Origin: Candidatus Villigracilis vicinus
Lineage (GTDB): Bacteria; Chloroflexota; Anaerolineae; Anaerolineales; Villigracilaceae
DNA: 64,000 nt
Direction: 5' to 3'
Assembly: GCA_016721315.1 (NCBI GenBank)
Contig: JADKIL010000003.1
Coordinates: forward strand, 682,001-746,000
The notes beneath the pieces are model-generated. The model worked only from the letters and a program-made list of their open reading frames with translations, was not told the origin of the DNA and searched no databases. This document shows positions 48,787 to 56,469 of this stretch, piece by piece (the stretch's first letter is position 1; the number at the start of each line of letters is the position of its first letter). A program made the position numbers and the translations under genes.

Positions 48787-48800
48787 TGAAAGTGCTTTCA
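48787..48800. promoter_or_regulatory. LacI-type operator 2 (importer promoter)
   Basis: TGAAAGTGCTTTCA, identical to operator 1, placed 6 bp after the -10 box and so over the transcription start. A bound repressor would block initiation. Confidence 0.8.
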
Positions 48801-48884
48801 AGGTAACACTTTCAATTTGACTGAACCTATTTTCAAGGTCATTCAAATCACACCCTTACCTTCAAAACAATTAGAGGAGAAACC

Positions 48885-50270
48885 ATGAATAAAAAGTCTG
48901 TCTTATGGTCTGTAATGAGCTTGCTCATTCTGGCCTCCCTGGTTCTTGCCGCGTGTGCTCCCGCCGCCACTGAGGCTCCTGCCGAAGAACCCGCTGCTAC
49001 CGAAGCTGCCGCTACCGAAGCTGCTGCTACCGAAGCTGCCGCTGAAGAATCCAGCCTCCCCGAAGGCGATGGCAAAGTTGAGATCTTTGGTGGTTATGGC
49101 GAAGCTCAGGCTGCTGCCTTCCAACAAGCTTTGACTGAATGGGGTGAGGCGAATGGGATTGAAGTTACCTTTACCTCCCTCGCCAGCTTCGACACCGACA
49201 TCAAAGTCAAGATCGAAGCCGGTCAGGAACCCGATATCGCCATGTGGCCTCAGCCCGGTGGTTTGAAGGCTCTTGCTGCTGATAACCTCGTCCCCCTCGA
49301 TGAAGTCATCGATGTCAGCATTCCTCAGTCCACTTTGGTACCCGGCTGGGATACCCTTGCTGTGGTGGATGGCAAACTCTATGGTCTTCCTGTTTCTGCC
49401 AACCAGAAATCCCTCGTTTTCTACAATCCCTCCGCTTTTGAAGCCAATGGCTACTCGGTTCCCACTAACGATGCTGAATTGGTTGCCCTCGAAGCTAAGA
49501 TCATTGCAGACGGCGCTGGCTCTCCGTGGTGTGCTGGTATTGAATCCGGCGGCGCCACTGGCTGGCCCTTCACCGACTGGATGGAACAGTATGTTCTGTC
49601 TTTGAATGGTCCGGAAGTGTACGCTCAGTGGATCTCCGGCGAAGTTGACTTTGCCTCCCCCGAGATCACCGCTGCTGCTGACCTCGTTTCTGCCCGCCTT
49701 CTCGCTGAAGGTCAGGTAAACGGTGGTGGTGTTGCCATGGCAACCACCAGCTTTGGTGACAATGCTGCTTTGTTCGCCAATGGCGCTGCTGAAGGTCAAT
49801 GCTTCATGCTCCGCCAGGGCTCCTTCATCGTCTCCTTCATGCCCGAAGATATTCAGGCTGAAGTCAAAGCTGGTGACTATAGCCACCTCGATGTCTTCCC
49901 GATCCCCACTCCTGAAGGTGGTCAGGCTGGCGTTATCGGTGGTGGTGACCTCGCCGCCGTCTTCCAGGGTCATGTGGACCAGGATGTTGCCAAGGTTGCT
50001 GCCTTCATCTTCAGCCCCGAAGTGTTGAAGTACCAGGTTGCCACCGGTGACCTCTCCCCGCACAAGACCTTCGACTCCTCTCTCTACCCGAACGAAATGC
50101 AGAGGAAGATCGGTGAAGCTCTTGCCAATGCTGCGGTCTTCGGCTTCGACGCCTCCGACCAGATGCCCGCTGAAGTGAACGCCGAGTTCTGGGCTGCCGG
50201 TACCGACTTTGTTGCCGGTCGCGCCACCTGGGCTGAAGCTGCCGAACGCATCGATAGCAAGTACCCGTAA
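48885..50270 (+). CDS. Sugar ABC transporter substrate-binding lipoprotein
   Basis: 461 residues. Signal with LVLAAC lipobox, then an Ala/Thr/Glu linker (AATEAAATEAAATEAA) and a family 1 sugar-binding domain (EIFGGYGEAQAAAFQQAL, EAGQEPDIAMWPQPG, GRATWAEAAERIDSKYP). It binds an oligosaccharide, by context raffinose-like or sucrose-like. AGAGGAG precedes the ATG. It is first in the importer operon, and a hairpin after it probably sets its higher expression. Confidence 0.95.
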   Translation: MNKKSVLWSVMSLLILASLVLAACAPAATEAPAEEPAATEAAATEAAATEAAAEESSLPEGDGKVEIFGGYGEAQAAAFQQALTEWGEANGIEVTFTSLASFDTDIKVKIEAGQEPDIAMWPQPGGLKALAADNLVPLDEVIDVSIPQSTLVPGWDTLAVVDGKLYGLPVSANQKSLVFYNPSAFEANGYSVPTNDAELVALEAKIIADGAGSPWCAGIESGGATGWPFTDWMEQYVLSLNGPEVYAQWISGEVDFASPEITAAADLVSARLLAEGQVNGGGVAMATTSFGDNAALFANGAAEGQCFMLRQGSFIVSFMPEDIQAEVKAGDYSHLDVFPIPTPEGGQAGVIGGGDLAAVFQGHVDQDVAKVAAFIFSPEVLKYQVATGDLSPHKTFDSSLYPNEMQRKIGEALANAAVFGFDASDQMPAEVNAEFWAAGTDFVAGRATWAEAAERIDSKYP

Positions 50271-50294
50271 TCGTTCTATAACTAGGTAAAATAG

Positions 50295-50329
50295 TGGCAC
50301 CGGCTCTTGAATTTTTGGGGTCGGTGCCA
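50295..50329 (+). terminator. Intercistronic hairpin after the binding-protein gene
   Basis: TGGCACCG (50295-50302) pairs with CGGTGCCA (50322-50329). No T tract; likely an attenuator or mRNA stabiliser between binding protein and permeases. Confidence 0.6.
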
Positions 50330-50404
50330 TAATCTTTTAGCACTCGCTCAATAAAAAATACTCGGCTCAAGGCCGGTAAAGAACCAAAAAATGGAGATTG
50401 AGAA

Positions 50405-51460
50405 ATGAGCGATTTAATCTTTGGTTTAGTTTCCATTGTGATCGGTGTGGCAGCCAGTTATGGGGTGTTTTGGCTGCTAAACTTCCTGCTTTCCCTGCTG
50501 CCAGAGCGCGTCTATCGCAAAGTCAATTGGATGGCATTTTTATTGCCGGCTGCGTTGTTGGTGATCCTTGTTCTTGTTGCTCCTCTTTTTCAAACAGTGA
50601 TCTGGTCGTTCAAGAGCGACAATGTCAAGGAATGGGTTGGGTTCCAAAACTATGTAGAGATCTTTACGGATGAAGTAAAACCTGACAAGGTCGAAACAAA
50701 AAAAGAAGAAGGCGCTGTCTTTGTAGCGGATGATCGTATTTTGGATGACCGTTTTATGGACATCCTGGTCAATAACTTTTTATGGGTACTGGTCGTGCCA
50801 GCCGCCACAGTGGTGGTGGGAACGGCAACAGCCACCCTTACGAATCAGGTGGGACCGAAACGCGAGAGAGTTTTTAAATCTTTGATCTTTATGCCGATGG
50901 CGATCAGCTTTGTAGCGGCTTCGACCATTTGGGCGTATTTTTATTCGTTTGTTCCGCCGGGACGCCCGGAAGTTGGTTTATTAAATGCGTTGGTAAAGCT
51001 CTTTGGGGGAGAAGCTCAACCCTGGCTGACGATTGACCAGGGACGTTTGAATTCATTTTTGTTGATGGTTGTAATTATCTGGCTGCAGGGCGGGTATGCC
51101 ATGGTGGTAATCTCAGCAGCCATTAAGAATGTGCCTGCAGAGACCCTGGAAGCTGCCCAACTGGATGGTGCGAATTCATGGCAGGTTTTCTTCAGAGTGG
51201 TCCTTCCGCAAGTTTGGGGAACGGTCATGTCGGTCTTCGTTACGATCCTGATCATGGTCATGAAGATATTCGACATTGTGCTCTCCATGACGCGTGGTAA
51301 CTTCACCACGAGTGTGCTTGCCTTTGAATGGTACAAAGAGTTCTTCGAGAATTCCAACCTGGGTCCTGCCTCTGCGGTGGTGACCATTCTGGTTGTTTTG
51401 ATCGCGCCTTTGATGTGGCTGCAAATTCGGACAGTGCGACAACAGGAGTCTTTGCGATGA
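50405..51460 (+). CDS. Sugar ABC transporter permease, MalF-like
   Basis: 351 residues. Compared with most such permeases it has an N-terminal helix, then the usual six, with FLLPAALLVILVLVAPLFQT and a large extracytoplasmic segment (about 85-125, KVETKKEEGAVFVADDRI). The EAA loop is NVPAETLEAAQLDGANSWQV. GGAG precedes the ATG. The stop overlaps the next permease (ATGA). Confidence 0.94.
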   Translation: MSDLIFGLVSIVIGVAASYGVFWLLNFLLSLLPERVYRKVNWMAFLLPAALLVILVLVAPLFQTVIWSFKSDNVKEWVGFQNYVEIFTDEVKPDKVETKKEEGAVFVADDRILDDRFMDILVNNFLWVLVVPAATVVVGTATATLTNQVGPKRERVFKSLIFMPMAISFVAASTIWAYFYSFVPPGRPEVGLLNALVKLFGGEAQPWLTIDQGRLNSFLLMVVIIWLQGGYAMVVISAAIKNVPAETLEAAQLDGANSWQVFFRVVLPQVWGTVMSVFVTILIMVMKIFDIVLSMTRGNFTTSVLAFEWYKEFFENSNLGPASAVVTILVVLIAPLMWLQIRTVRQQESLR

Positions 51461-52326
51461 ACAAGGTTAACCACTTCCTTAGAAGGACGAGTCTGGGCAG
51501 CACGGTTGCCATGCTTATATTGGTGGCAGTGTGGTCTGCGCCCACCCTTGGGCTGTTGATCACTTCCCTTCGCCCGCGTGATCTTGCTGAAGTCTCTCCA
51601 TGGTGGGAGGCGTTGGCTGCCCCGCTCACTACCCCATGGACGTTTGAAGCCTATCAGAACTCACTTGCCAGCGGCATGTTGGACTCACTGGTCAACACCA
51701 TTGCTGTAGCTGTCCCTTCCACCATTCTGCCGTTGATGATCGCTGCCAATGCTGCATTTGCATTCACCTTTTTGAACTTCAAAGGCAAGGAGTTCTTCTT
51801 TGCACTGTTGGTGGCATTGATGGTTATCCCGTTGCAATCCTCCCTTATTCCGGTACTGCGTGGAATGGTCTGGATTCAAAAAACCTTTGATATTGAGCTG
51901 ACCGGCACTTACGTCAGTGCGTGGATCGTGCATAGTGCCTTCTCAATGCCATTGGCGATCTACACTCTGCGCAACTACATGATGACCCTGCCTAAGGAAC
52001 TGATCGAAGCCGCCACAGTAGATGGTGCCAGCTATTACCAGATCTTCTGGAAATTGGTCTTGCCCATGTCCACCCCGGCGATCGCTTCTTTTGCGATCTT
52101 CCAATTCCTGTGGGTATGGAATGATTACCTGATCGCCTTCATCTTCGTAGGCGAACAGAAAGCGGTAATGACCTATCGTCTGCTTAGGCTGTTGGGGCAA
52201 TATGGCGAAGGCTGGCAGGATGTAGCGGCTGGCTCTTTCGTCTCCCTGATCATTCCGTTGATCGTATTCTTCAGTTTGCAACGCTATATCGTTCGAGGGT
52301 TGCTGGCGGGCTCAGTCAAAGGCTAA
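51457..52326 (+). CDS. Sugar ABC transporter permease, MalG-like
   Basis: 289 residues with six helices and the EAA motif LPKELIEAATVDGASYYQIF. The ATG at 51457 overlaps the previous stop by 4 bp and is chosen over 51328. It completes the importer, which has no ATPase gene in the locus; a shared MsmX/UgpC-type ATPase elsewhere must energise it. A strong terminator follows. Confidence 0.94.
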   Translation: MNKVNHFLRRTSLGSTVAMLILVAVWSAPTLGLLITSLRPRDLAEVSPWWEALAAPLTTPWTFEAYQNSLASGMLDSLVNTIAVAVPSTILPLMIAANAAFAFTFLNFKGKEFFFALLVALMVIPLQSSLIPVLRGMVWIQKTFDIELTGTYVSAWIVHSAFSMPLAIYTLRNYMMTLPKELIEAATVDGASYYQIFWKLVLPMSTPAIASFAIFQFLWVWNDYLIAFIFVGEQKAVMTYRLLRLLGQYGEGWQDVAAGSFVSLIIPLIVFFSLQRYIVRGLLAGSVKG

Positions 52327-52341
52327 ACTTTCCGAATGGAC

Positions 52342-52370
52342 AAGTGGACTGGGCAACCAGTCCACTTTTT
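52342..52370 (+). terminator. Strong terminator abutting the treS start codon
   Basis: Eleven-base perfect arms AAGTGGACTGG (52342-52352) and CCAGTCCACTT (52357-52367) with a GCAA tetraloop, then TTT. The treS ATG is at 52373, leaving no ribosome binding site. Confidence 0.85.
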
Positions 52371-52372
52371 AT

Positions 52373-53890
52373 ATGAATAATTCTCTTTGGTACAAGAACG
52401 CAGTTTTTTATCAGATATCCGTCCGCGCATTTAAGGATAGCGATGGCGATGGTCACGGCGACCTGCAAGGTCTGACCGAGAAGCTCGACTATTTAAAAGA
52501 CCTCGGTGTGGATTGTATTTGGATCATGCCGATCTACCCATCTCCCTTGCGCGACGATGGCTATGACATTGCCGACTATTACAGCGTGGATAAAACCTAC
52601 GGGTCGCTGGACCAGCTCAAAGCTTTGATCGAGGCGGCGCATCAGCGCGGCATCCGCATCATCACGGACCTGGTGTTGAATCACACCTCCGATGCGCATC
52701 CGTGGTTTCAATCTTCCCGCTCCGATAAGAACTCGCCCTATCGTGATTATTACGTGTGGAATGATGACGATAAAAAATATGCGGGCGTGCGCATCATCTT
52801 TCAGGATGTGGAAACATCGAATTGGACCTGGGACGAAAAAGCCGGGCAATATTTCTGGCATCGTTTTTATTCGACCCAGCCCGATTTGAACTTTGATAAC
52901 CCCAACGTGCAGGACGAAATGTTGAATGTGGTGCGCTTTTGGTTAAGTATGGGCATTGACGGGTTCCGTGTGGATGCGCCTACTTATCTTTTTGAACGTG
53001 AAGGCACCAATTGCGAAAGCCTGCCCGAAACACATGCCTACCTCAAACGCATGCGCCACATGATGGACGCAGATTTCCCCAACGCGATCATGCTCGCGGA
53101 GAGCAACCAGTGGCCGCGTGAGTTGATCCAGTACTTTGACAATGGCGATGAATTCCACATGGCATTTCACTTCCCGCTCATGCCGCGCATCTATTTGGCG
53201 CTGGCGCAAGGCGATGCGAGTGCCATTGTAAAGATCCTGAACGACACACCTGTCATCCCTGCCAACTGTCAGTGGACAACCTTCCTGCGCAACCACGATG
53301 AGTTGACCTTGGAAATGGTCACCGATGAAGAGCGCAAGTTGATGTGGCGTGAATATGCGCCCGAAGAAAAGATGATCCTCAATTTGGGCATTCGCCGCAG
53401 ACTGGCGCCCATTTTGAATAATGACCGCCGCAAGATCGAGTTGGTCAATTCGTTGCTGTTCACTCTGCCCGGCTCGCCCATTCTTTATTACGGTGATGAG
53501 ATCGGCATGGGCGATAATCTCAACCTGCCAGATCGAAATGGAGTCCGCACGCCCATGCAATGGGATGATTCTTTGCATGCCGGTTTTACCACCGGCACGC
53601 CTTTCACTGAAATGGTGCAAGGGAATTATCACTATCTAAAGGTGAACGTTGCCGATCAGATGAAGTCACAGCATTCTTTGTTGCGCACCGTGCAGCGGAT
53701 GATCGCCATCCGTAAAGGTCATGCCGCTTTGAACGGTGATATTGGAATGGCTCGAGACCGGCAACCCGGCAATATTGGCATACTGCGCGTAAAAATGAGG
53801 ACAGTCCTCGTGTCTCAACAACTTGAGCGAGCAGATTCAAGTGGCGCACATCCCAGCAGAATATCAAAAGAGCGGGCAAGACCTGTTTGA
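52373..53890 (+). CDS. treS: Trehalose synthase-like GH13 enzyme with frame-disrupted C-terminus
   Basis: GH13 subfamily 16-type enzyme, which interconverts maltose and trehalose. The first 450 residues are intact: LWYKNAVFYQISVRAF, YPSPLRDDGYDIADYY, the nucleophile in GIDGFRVDAP (about 199), acid/base in LAESNQWP (about 241), and FLRNHDELTLEMVTDEE (about 306). After KGHAALNGDI (about 53745) the frame reads unrelated sequence, while another frame continues as WLETGNPAILAY and, further on, the proper C-terminal sandwich (53817-53960). At least two or three indels lie in 53745-53820. The start codon follows a terminator with no ribosome binding site, so expression is doubtful. Confidence 0.85.
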   Translation: MNNSLWYKNAVFYQISVRAFKDSDGDGHGDLQGLTEKLDYLKDLGVDCIWIMPIYPSPLRDDGYDIADYYSVDKTYGSLDQLKALIEAAHQRGIRIITDLVLNHTSDAHPWFQSSRSDKNSPYRDYYVWNDDDKKYAGVRIIFQDVETSNWTWDEKAGQYFWHRFYSTQPDLNFDNPNVQDEMLNVVRFWLSMGIDGFRVDAPTYLFEREGTNCESLPETHAYLKRMRHMMDADFPNAIMLAESNQWPRELIQYFDNGDEFHMAFHFPLMPRIYLALAQGDASAIVKILNDTPVIPANCQWTTFLRNHDELTLEMVTDEERKLMWREYAPEEKMILNLGIRRRLAPILNNDRRKIELVNSLLFTLPGSPILYYGDEIGMGDNLNLPDRNGVRTPMQWDDSLHAGFTTGTPFTEMVQGNYHYLKVNVADQMKSQHSLLRTVQRMIAIRKGHAALNGDIGMARDRQPGNIGILRVKMRTVLVSQQLERADSSGAHPSRISKERARPV

Positions 53891-53960
53891 AAACCGTCCG
53901 ATTACCTTGAATGCGCAAGTCAGCTTGCAACCGTATTCCTATTTTTGGATCAAACTGTAG
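53817..53960 (+). pseudogene. Out-of-frame C-terminal remnant of treS
   Basis: 47 codons reading NNLSEQIQVAHIPAEYQKSG ... LQPYSYFWIKL, the end of the TreS beta-sandwich, in a different frame from the body of the gene. Stop at 53958-53960, 2 bp before the GH32 start. Confidence 0.75.
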
Positions 53961-53962
53961 AA

Positions 53963-55414
53963 ATGAGCGACCCGTACCGCCCCGCCTTTCACTTTACACC
54001 GCCGTCCATGTGGTTGAACGACCCCAATGGACTGGTGTATTACGCTGGCGAGTATCATCTCTTCTATCAATATCATCCGCATAGCACGGTCTGGGGACCG
54101 ATGCATTGGGGGCATGCGGTCAGCAAAGACCTGGTCAACTGGCAGCATTTGCCGATCGCGTTGTATCCCGATGAACGTGGGTTGATCTTCTCTGGCAGCG
54201 CTGTGATCGACTGGAACAATACGGCTGGCTTTGGCAAAGAAGCGATGGTTGCCATCTTCACCTACAACAACCATACCTACGACGATAAAAAACGCGTCGA
54301 AGATCAGAACATTGCCTACAGCACCGACCGTGGACGCACATGGACAAAATACGCAGGCAACCCGGTCGTGCCGCACCCTGGCAACCTGACTGACTTCCGC
54401 GACCCGAAAGTATTCTGGCATATAGATCACTGGGTAATGGCACTTGCCGCTGGCGACCAGGTGCTCTTCTATATTTCACCCGACCTCAAACATTGGGAAT
54501 CAAGCGGATCCTTCGGCGGTGGATACGGCTCCACCGATGGCGTTTGGGAAACCCCAGACCTTTTCCAACTCCCAGTCAACGGCTCAGACTCACGCTGGGT
54601 GCTGACCGTTGGAGTTGGCAGCGGCGCCTACGCTGGCGGCTCTGGCACACAATACTTTATTGGAAGTTTTGATGGCAAGACCTTTACCTCAGAGAACCCC
54701 AAAGAAACAGTTTTCTGGATGGACTACGGCGCAGATTTCTATGCGCCTCAATCCTGGAACGACGAGCCTAACGGGCGTCGTATTGTATTGGGCTGGATGA
54801 GCAATTGGCAATATGCCCGGCTCACCCCCACCGAAACCTGGCGCGGAATGTTCAACGTCCCTCGAGAGTTGAGTCTTACGAATACAACCGATGGTCCGCG
54901 CCTCGTTCAAGTGCCGATCAAAGAAATGCAAACCCTGCGCGGTGAGCATCATCCCTGGCAGGATGAAACCGTGATGCCCGGTGAAAATCTTTTGAAAAAT
55001 ATCAGAGGTGATTGTTTGGAGATCATCGCCAACGTTGCGGTCAACCTGCAAGCGACATCCTTTGGATTCAAACTACGCCTTGGCGCGGACGAGCAAACGC
55101 TTGTCCGCTATGATATTCAGAAACAAGAACTCATCGTTGACCGAAGCAAATCAGGCATCGTCGATTTTCATGAAGCCTTTGCGTCCGTTCAGGTTGTAAA
55201 ATTGAGTCCGCTTGAAAATGCCATTCAGTTGCACATCCTGCTGGATCGTTGTTCTGTGGAAGTATTTGCAAACGGCGGCGAGACAGTTGTCTCTGATGCG
55301 ATCTTCCCATCTACATCCAGCATAGGATTGGAACTTTTCACGGAAGGCGGCGAATTGAAAATCACGCAGTTGGATGTGTATCAACTCACACCGGCTGTGT
55401 TTACGAGTCAATAA
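53963..55414 (+). CDS. GH32 beta-fructosidase (invertase/levanase type)
   Basis: 483 residues. Five-bladed propeller with the nucleophile Asp20 in SMWLNDPNG, the stabiliser in DFRDPKVFW (about 147) and the acid/base glutamate in VWETPDLFQL (about 196; ETP replaces the commoner ECP). A C-terminal beta-sandwich follows (LHILLDRCSVEVFANGGET). It splits terminal fructose from sucrose or raffinose. There is no signal peptide, so it acts in the cytosol. ATG 53963 fits the family; an in-frame ATG at 53945 overlaps the treS remnant. Confidence 0.95.
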   Translation: MSDPYRPAFHFTPPSMWLNDPNGLVYYAGEYHLFYQYHPHSTVWGPMHWGHAVSKDLVNWQHLPIALYPDERGLIFSGSAVIDWNNTAGFGKEAMVAIFTYNNHTYDDKKRVEDQNIAYSTDRGRTWTKYAGNPVVPHPGNLTDFRDPKVFWHIDHWVMALAAGDQVLFYISPDLKHWESSGSFGGGYGSTDGVWETPDLFQLPVNGSDSRWVLTVGVGSGAYAGGSGTQYFIGSFDGKTFTSENPKETVFWMDYGADFYAPQSWNDEPNGRRIVLGWMSNWQYARLTPTETWRGMFNVPRELSLTNTTDGPRLVQVPIKEMQTLRGEHHPWQDETVMPGENLLKNIRGDCLEIIANVAVNLQATSFGFKLRLGADEQTLVRYDIQKQELIVDRSKSGIVDFHEAFASVQVVKLSPLENAIQLHILLDRCSVEVFANGGETVVSDAIFPSTSSIGLELFTEGGELKITQLDVYQLTPAVFTSQ

Positions 55415-55436
55415 ACTTTTTGTATAAGTATGCGTA

Positions 55437-55516
55437 GGGCGGGTTTGCCTGTGCTGTGCATAACCCGCCATTCATTAGAATTCCAGAGAGTGTCAGGCTG
55501 CAAGCCTGACCTACAA
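55437..55516. repeat. Hairpin repeats between GH32 and fructokinase genes
   Basis: GGCGGGTT / AACCCGCC (about 55439-55468) and GTCAGGCTGCAAGCCTGAC (about 55491-55509) form two stem-loops of the dispersed-palindrome kind. The first could terminate the GH32 transcript. Confidence 0.5.
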
Positions 55517-55566
55517 CTGACTTTTGCAAAAGATTCAATAAAACGAAATTATTTTCTGGAGGACCT

Positions 55567-56469
55567 ATGGAAGCATATTATGGTGCCATTGAAGGTGGCG
55601 GAACAAAATTCGTTTGTGCAGTGGGCAACGGACCCAACAACATCCGCGCCGAGGCGCGCTTTGCCACAACCACTCCGGAAGAGGTGATGGCGCAGATCAC
55701 GGATTTCTTTCATCAGCAGGAGAAAAAACTTGGTGCCCTCGCTGCCATCGGGTTCGCCAGCTTCGGTCCGCTCGACCCCGACCCGGCGTCACCGATGTAT
55801 GGGCATATCCTGCCCACGCCTAAACCCGGTTGGACAAATTCCAACGTGGTCGGCATGTTGCGCAAAGAGTTCGACATCCCTATCGTTTTCGATACGGATG
55901 TGAACGGGGCAGCCTTGGGAGAATGGCGTTGGGGCAAGGCACAAGGCTTGCAAACCTTCATGTATCTGACCGTTGGCACGGGCATTGGCGGCGGCGCGTA
56001 TGTAGAAGGAAAACTCCTGCACGGACTCGTCCACCCGGAGATGGGGCATATCCTCATCAAACATGACATGGAGAAAGACCCCTTCGAAGGCGTTTGTCCG
56101 TTTCACGGTGATTGCTTTGAAGGGCTGGCTTCCGGCGTTGCCATTGAAAAACGCTGGGGCATGCGCGGCGCTTTGTTGACCCCCGATCATGCTGCATGGG
56201 ACTTGGAGGTGGAATATATTGCGCAGGCACTCACCACGTACACCATGACCCTTTCTCCGCAGCGCATCATTATCGGCGGCGGTGTCGGCACACTGGCACA
56301 TCTCCTGCCCCGGGTCCAGCAGCGGACGCGTGAATTGATTAATGGCTATATTCAATCGCCAGCCATTCTTGAAAATATTGAATCCTATATCGTCAATCCC
56401 GGTTTGGGCAATCGCTCAGGTGTCTTGGGTGCCATTGCCCTGGCAGAACAATCGGTGCAAGGATCATGA
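55567..56469 (+). CDS. scrK: ROK family fructokinase
   Basis: 300 residues; phosphorylates the fructose released from sucrose. ATP site GAIEGGGTKFVCAV, catalytic aspartate in VFDTDVNGAALGEWRWG, LTVGTGIGGG, and the zinc-binding insert HPEMGHILI ... GVCPFHGDCFEGLASG, which marks the fructokinase branch of ROK proteins. GGAGG lies directly before the ATG. Its stop overlaps the amylosucrase ATG, so the two are coupled. Confidence 0.94.
   Translation: MEAYYGAIEGGGTKFVCAVGNGPNNIRAEARFATTTPEEVMAQITDFFHQQEKKLGALAAIGFASFGPLDPDPASPMYGHILPTPKPGWTNSNVVGMLRKEFDIPIVFDTDVNGAALGEWRWGKAQGLQTFMYLTVGTGIGGGAYVEGKLLHGLVHPEMGHILIKHDMEKDPFEGVCPFHGDCFEGLASGVAIEKRWGMRGALLTPDHAAWDLEVEYIAQALTTYTMTLSPQRIIIGGGVGTLAHLLPRVQQRTRELINGYIQSPAILENIESYIVNPGLGNRSGVLGAIALAEQSVQGS

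Noticed and set aside
48960..49060. Tandem repeat resembling an array in the lipoprotein linkers
   Set aside because: The repeats are codons of Ala/Thr/Glu linkers common to lipoproteins here (also near 30780 and 62160), not a CRISPR or minisatellite.
48903..50330. Long open frame antisense to the sugar-binding protein (475 codons)
   Set aside because: Low-complexity Gly/Ser/Phe-rich product mirroring the Ala/Thr/Glu linker and codon bias of the real gene.
52373..53890. treS called as a simple alpha-glucosidase or amylase
   Set aside because: The FEREGTNCE(S/N)LPETHA and RNHDELTLEMVTDEE blocks fit trehalose synthase better than oligo-1,6-glucosidase.
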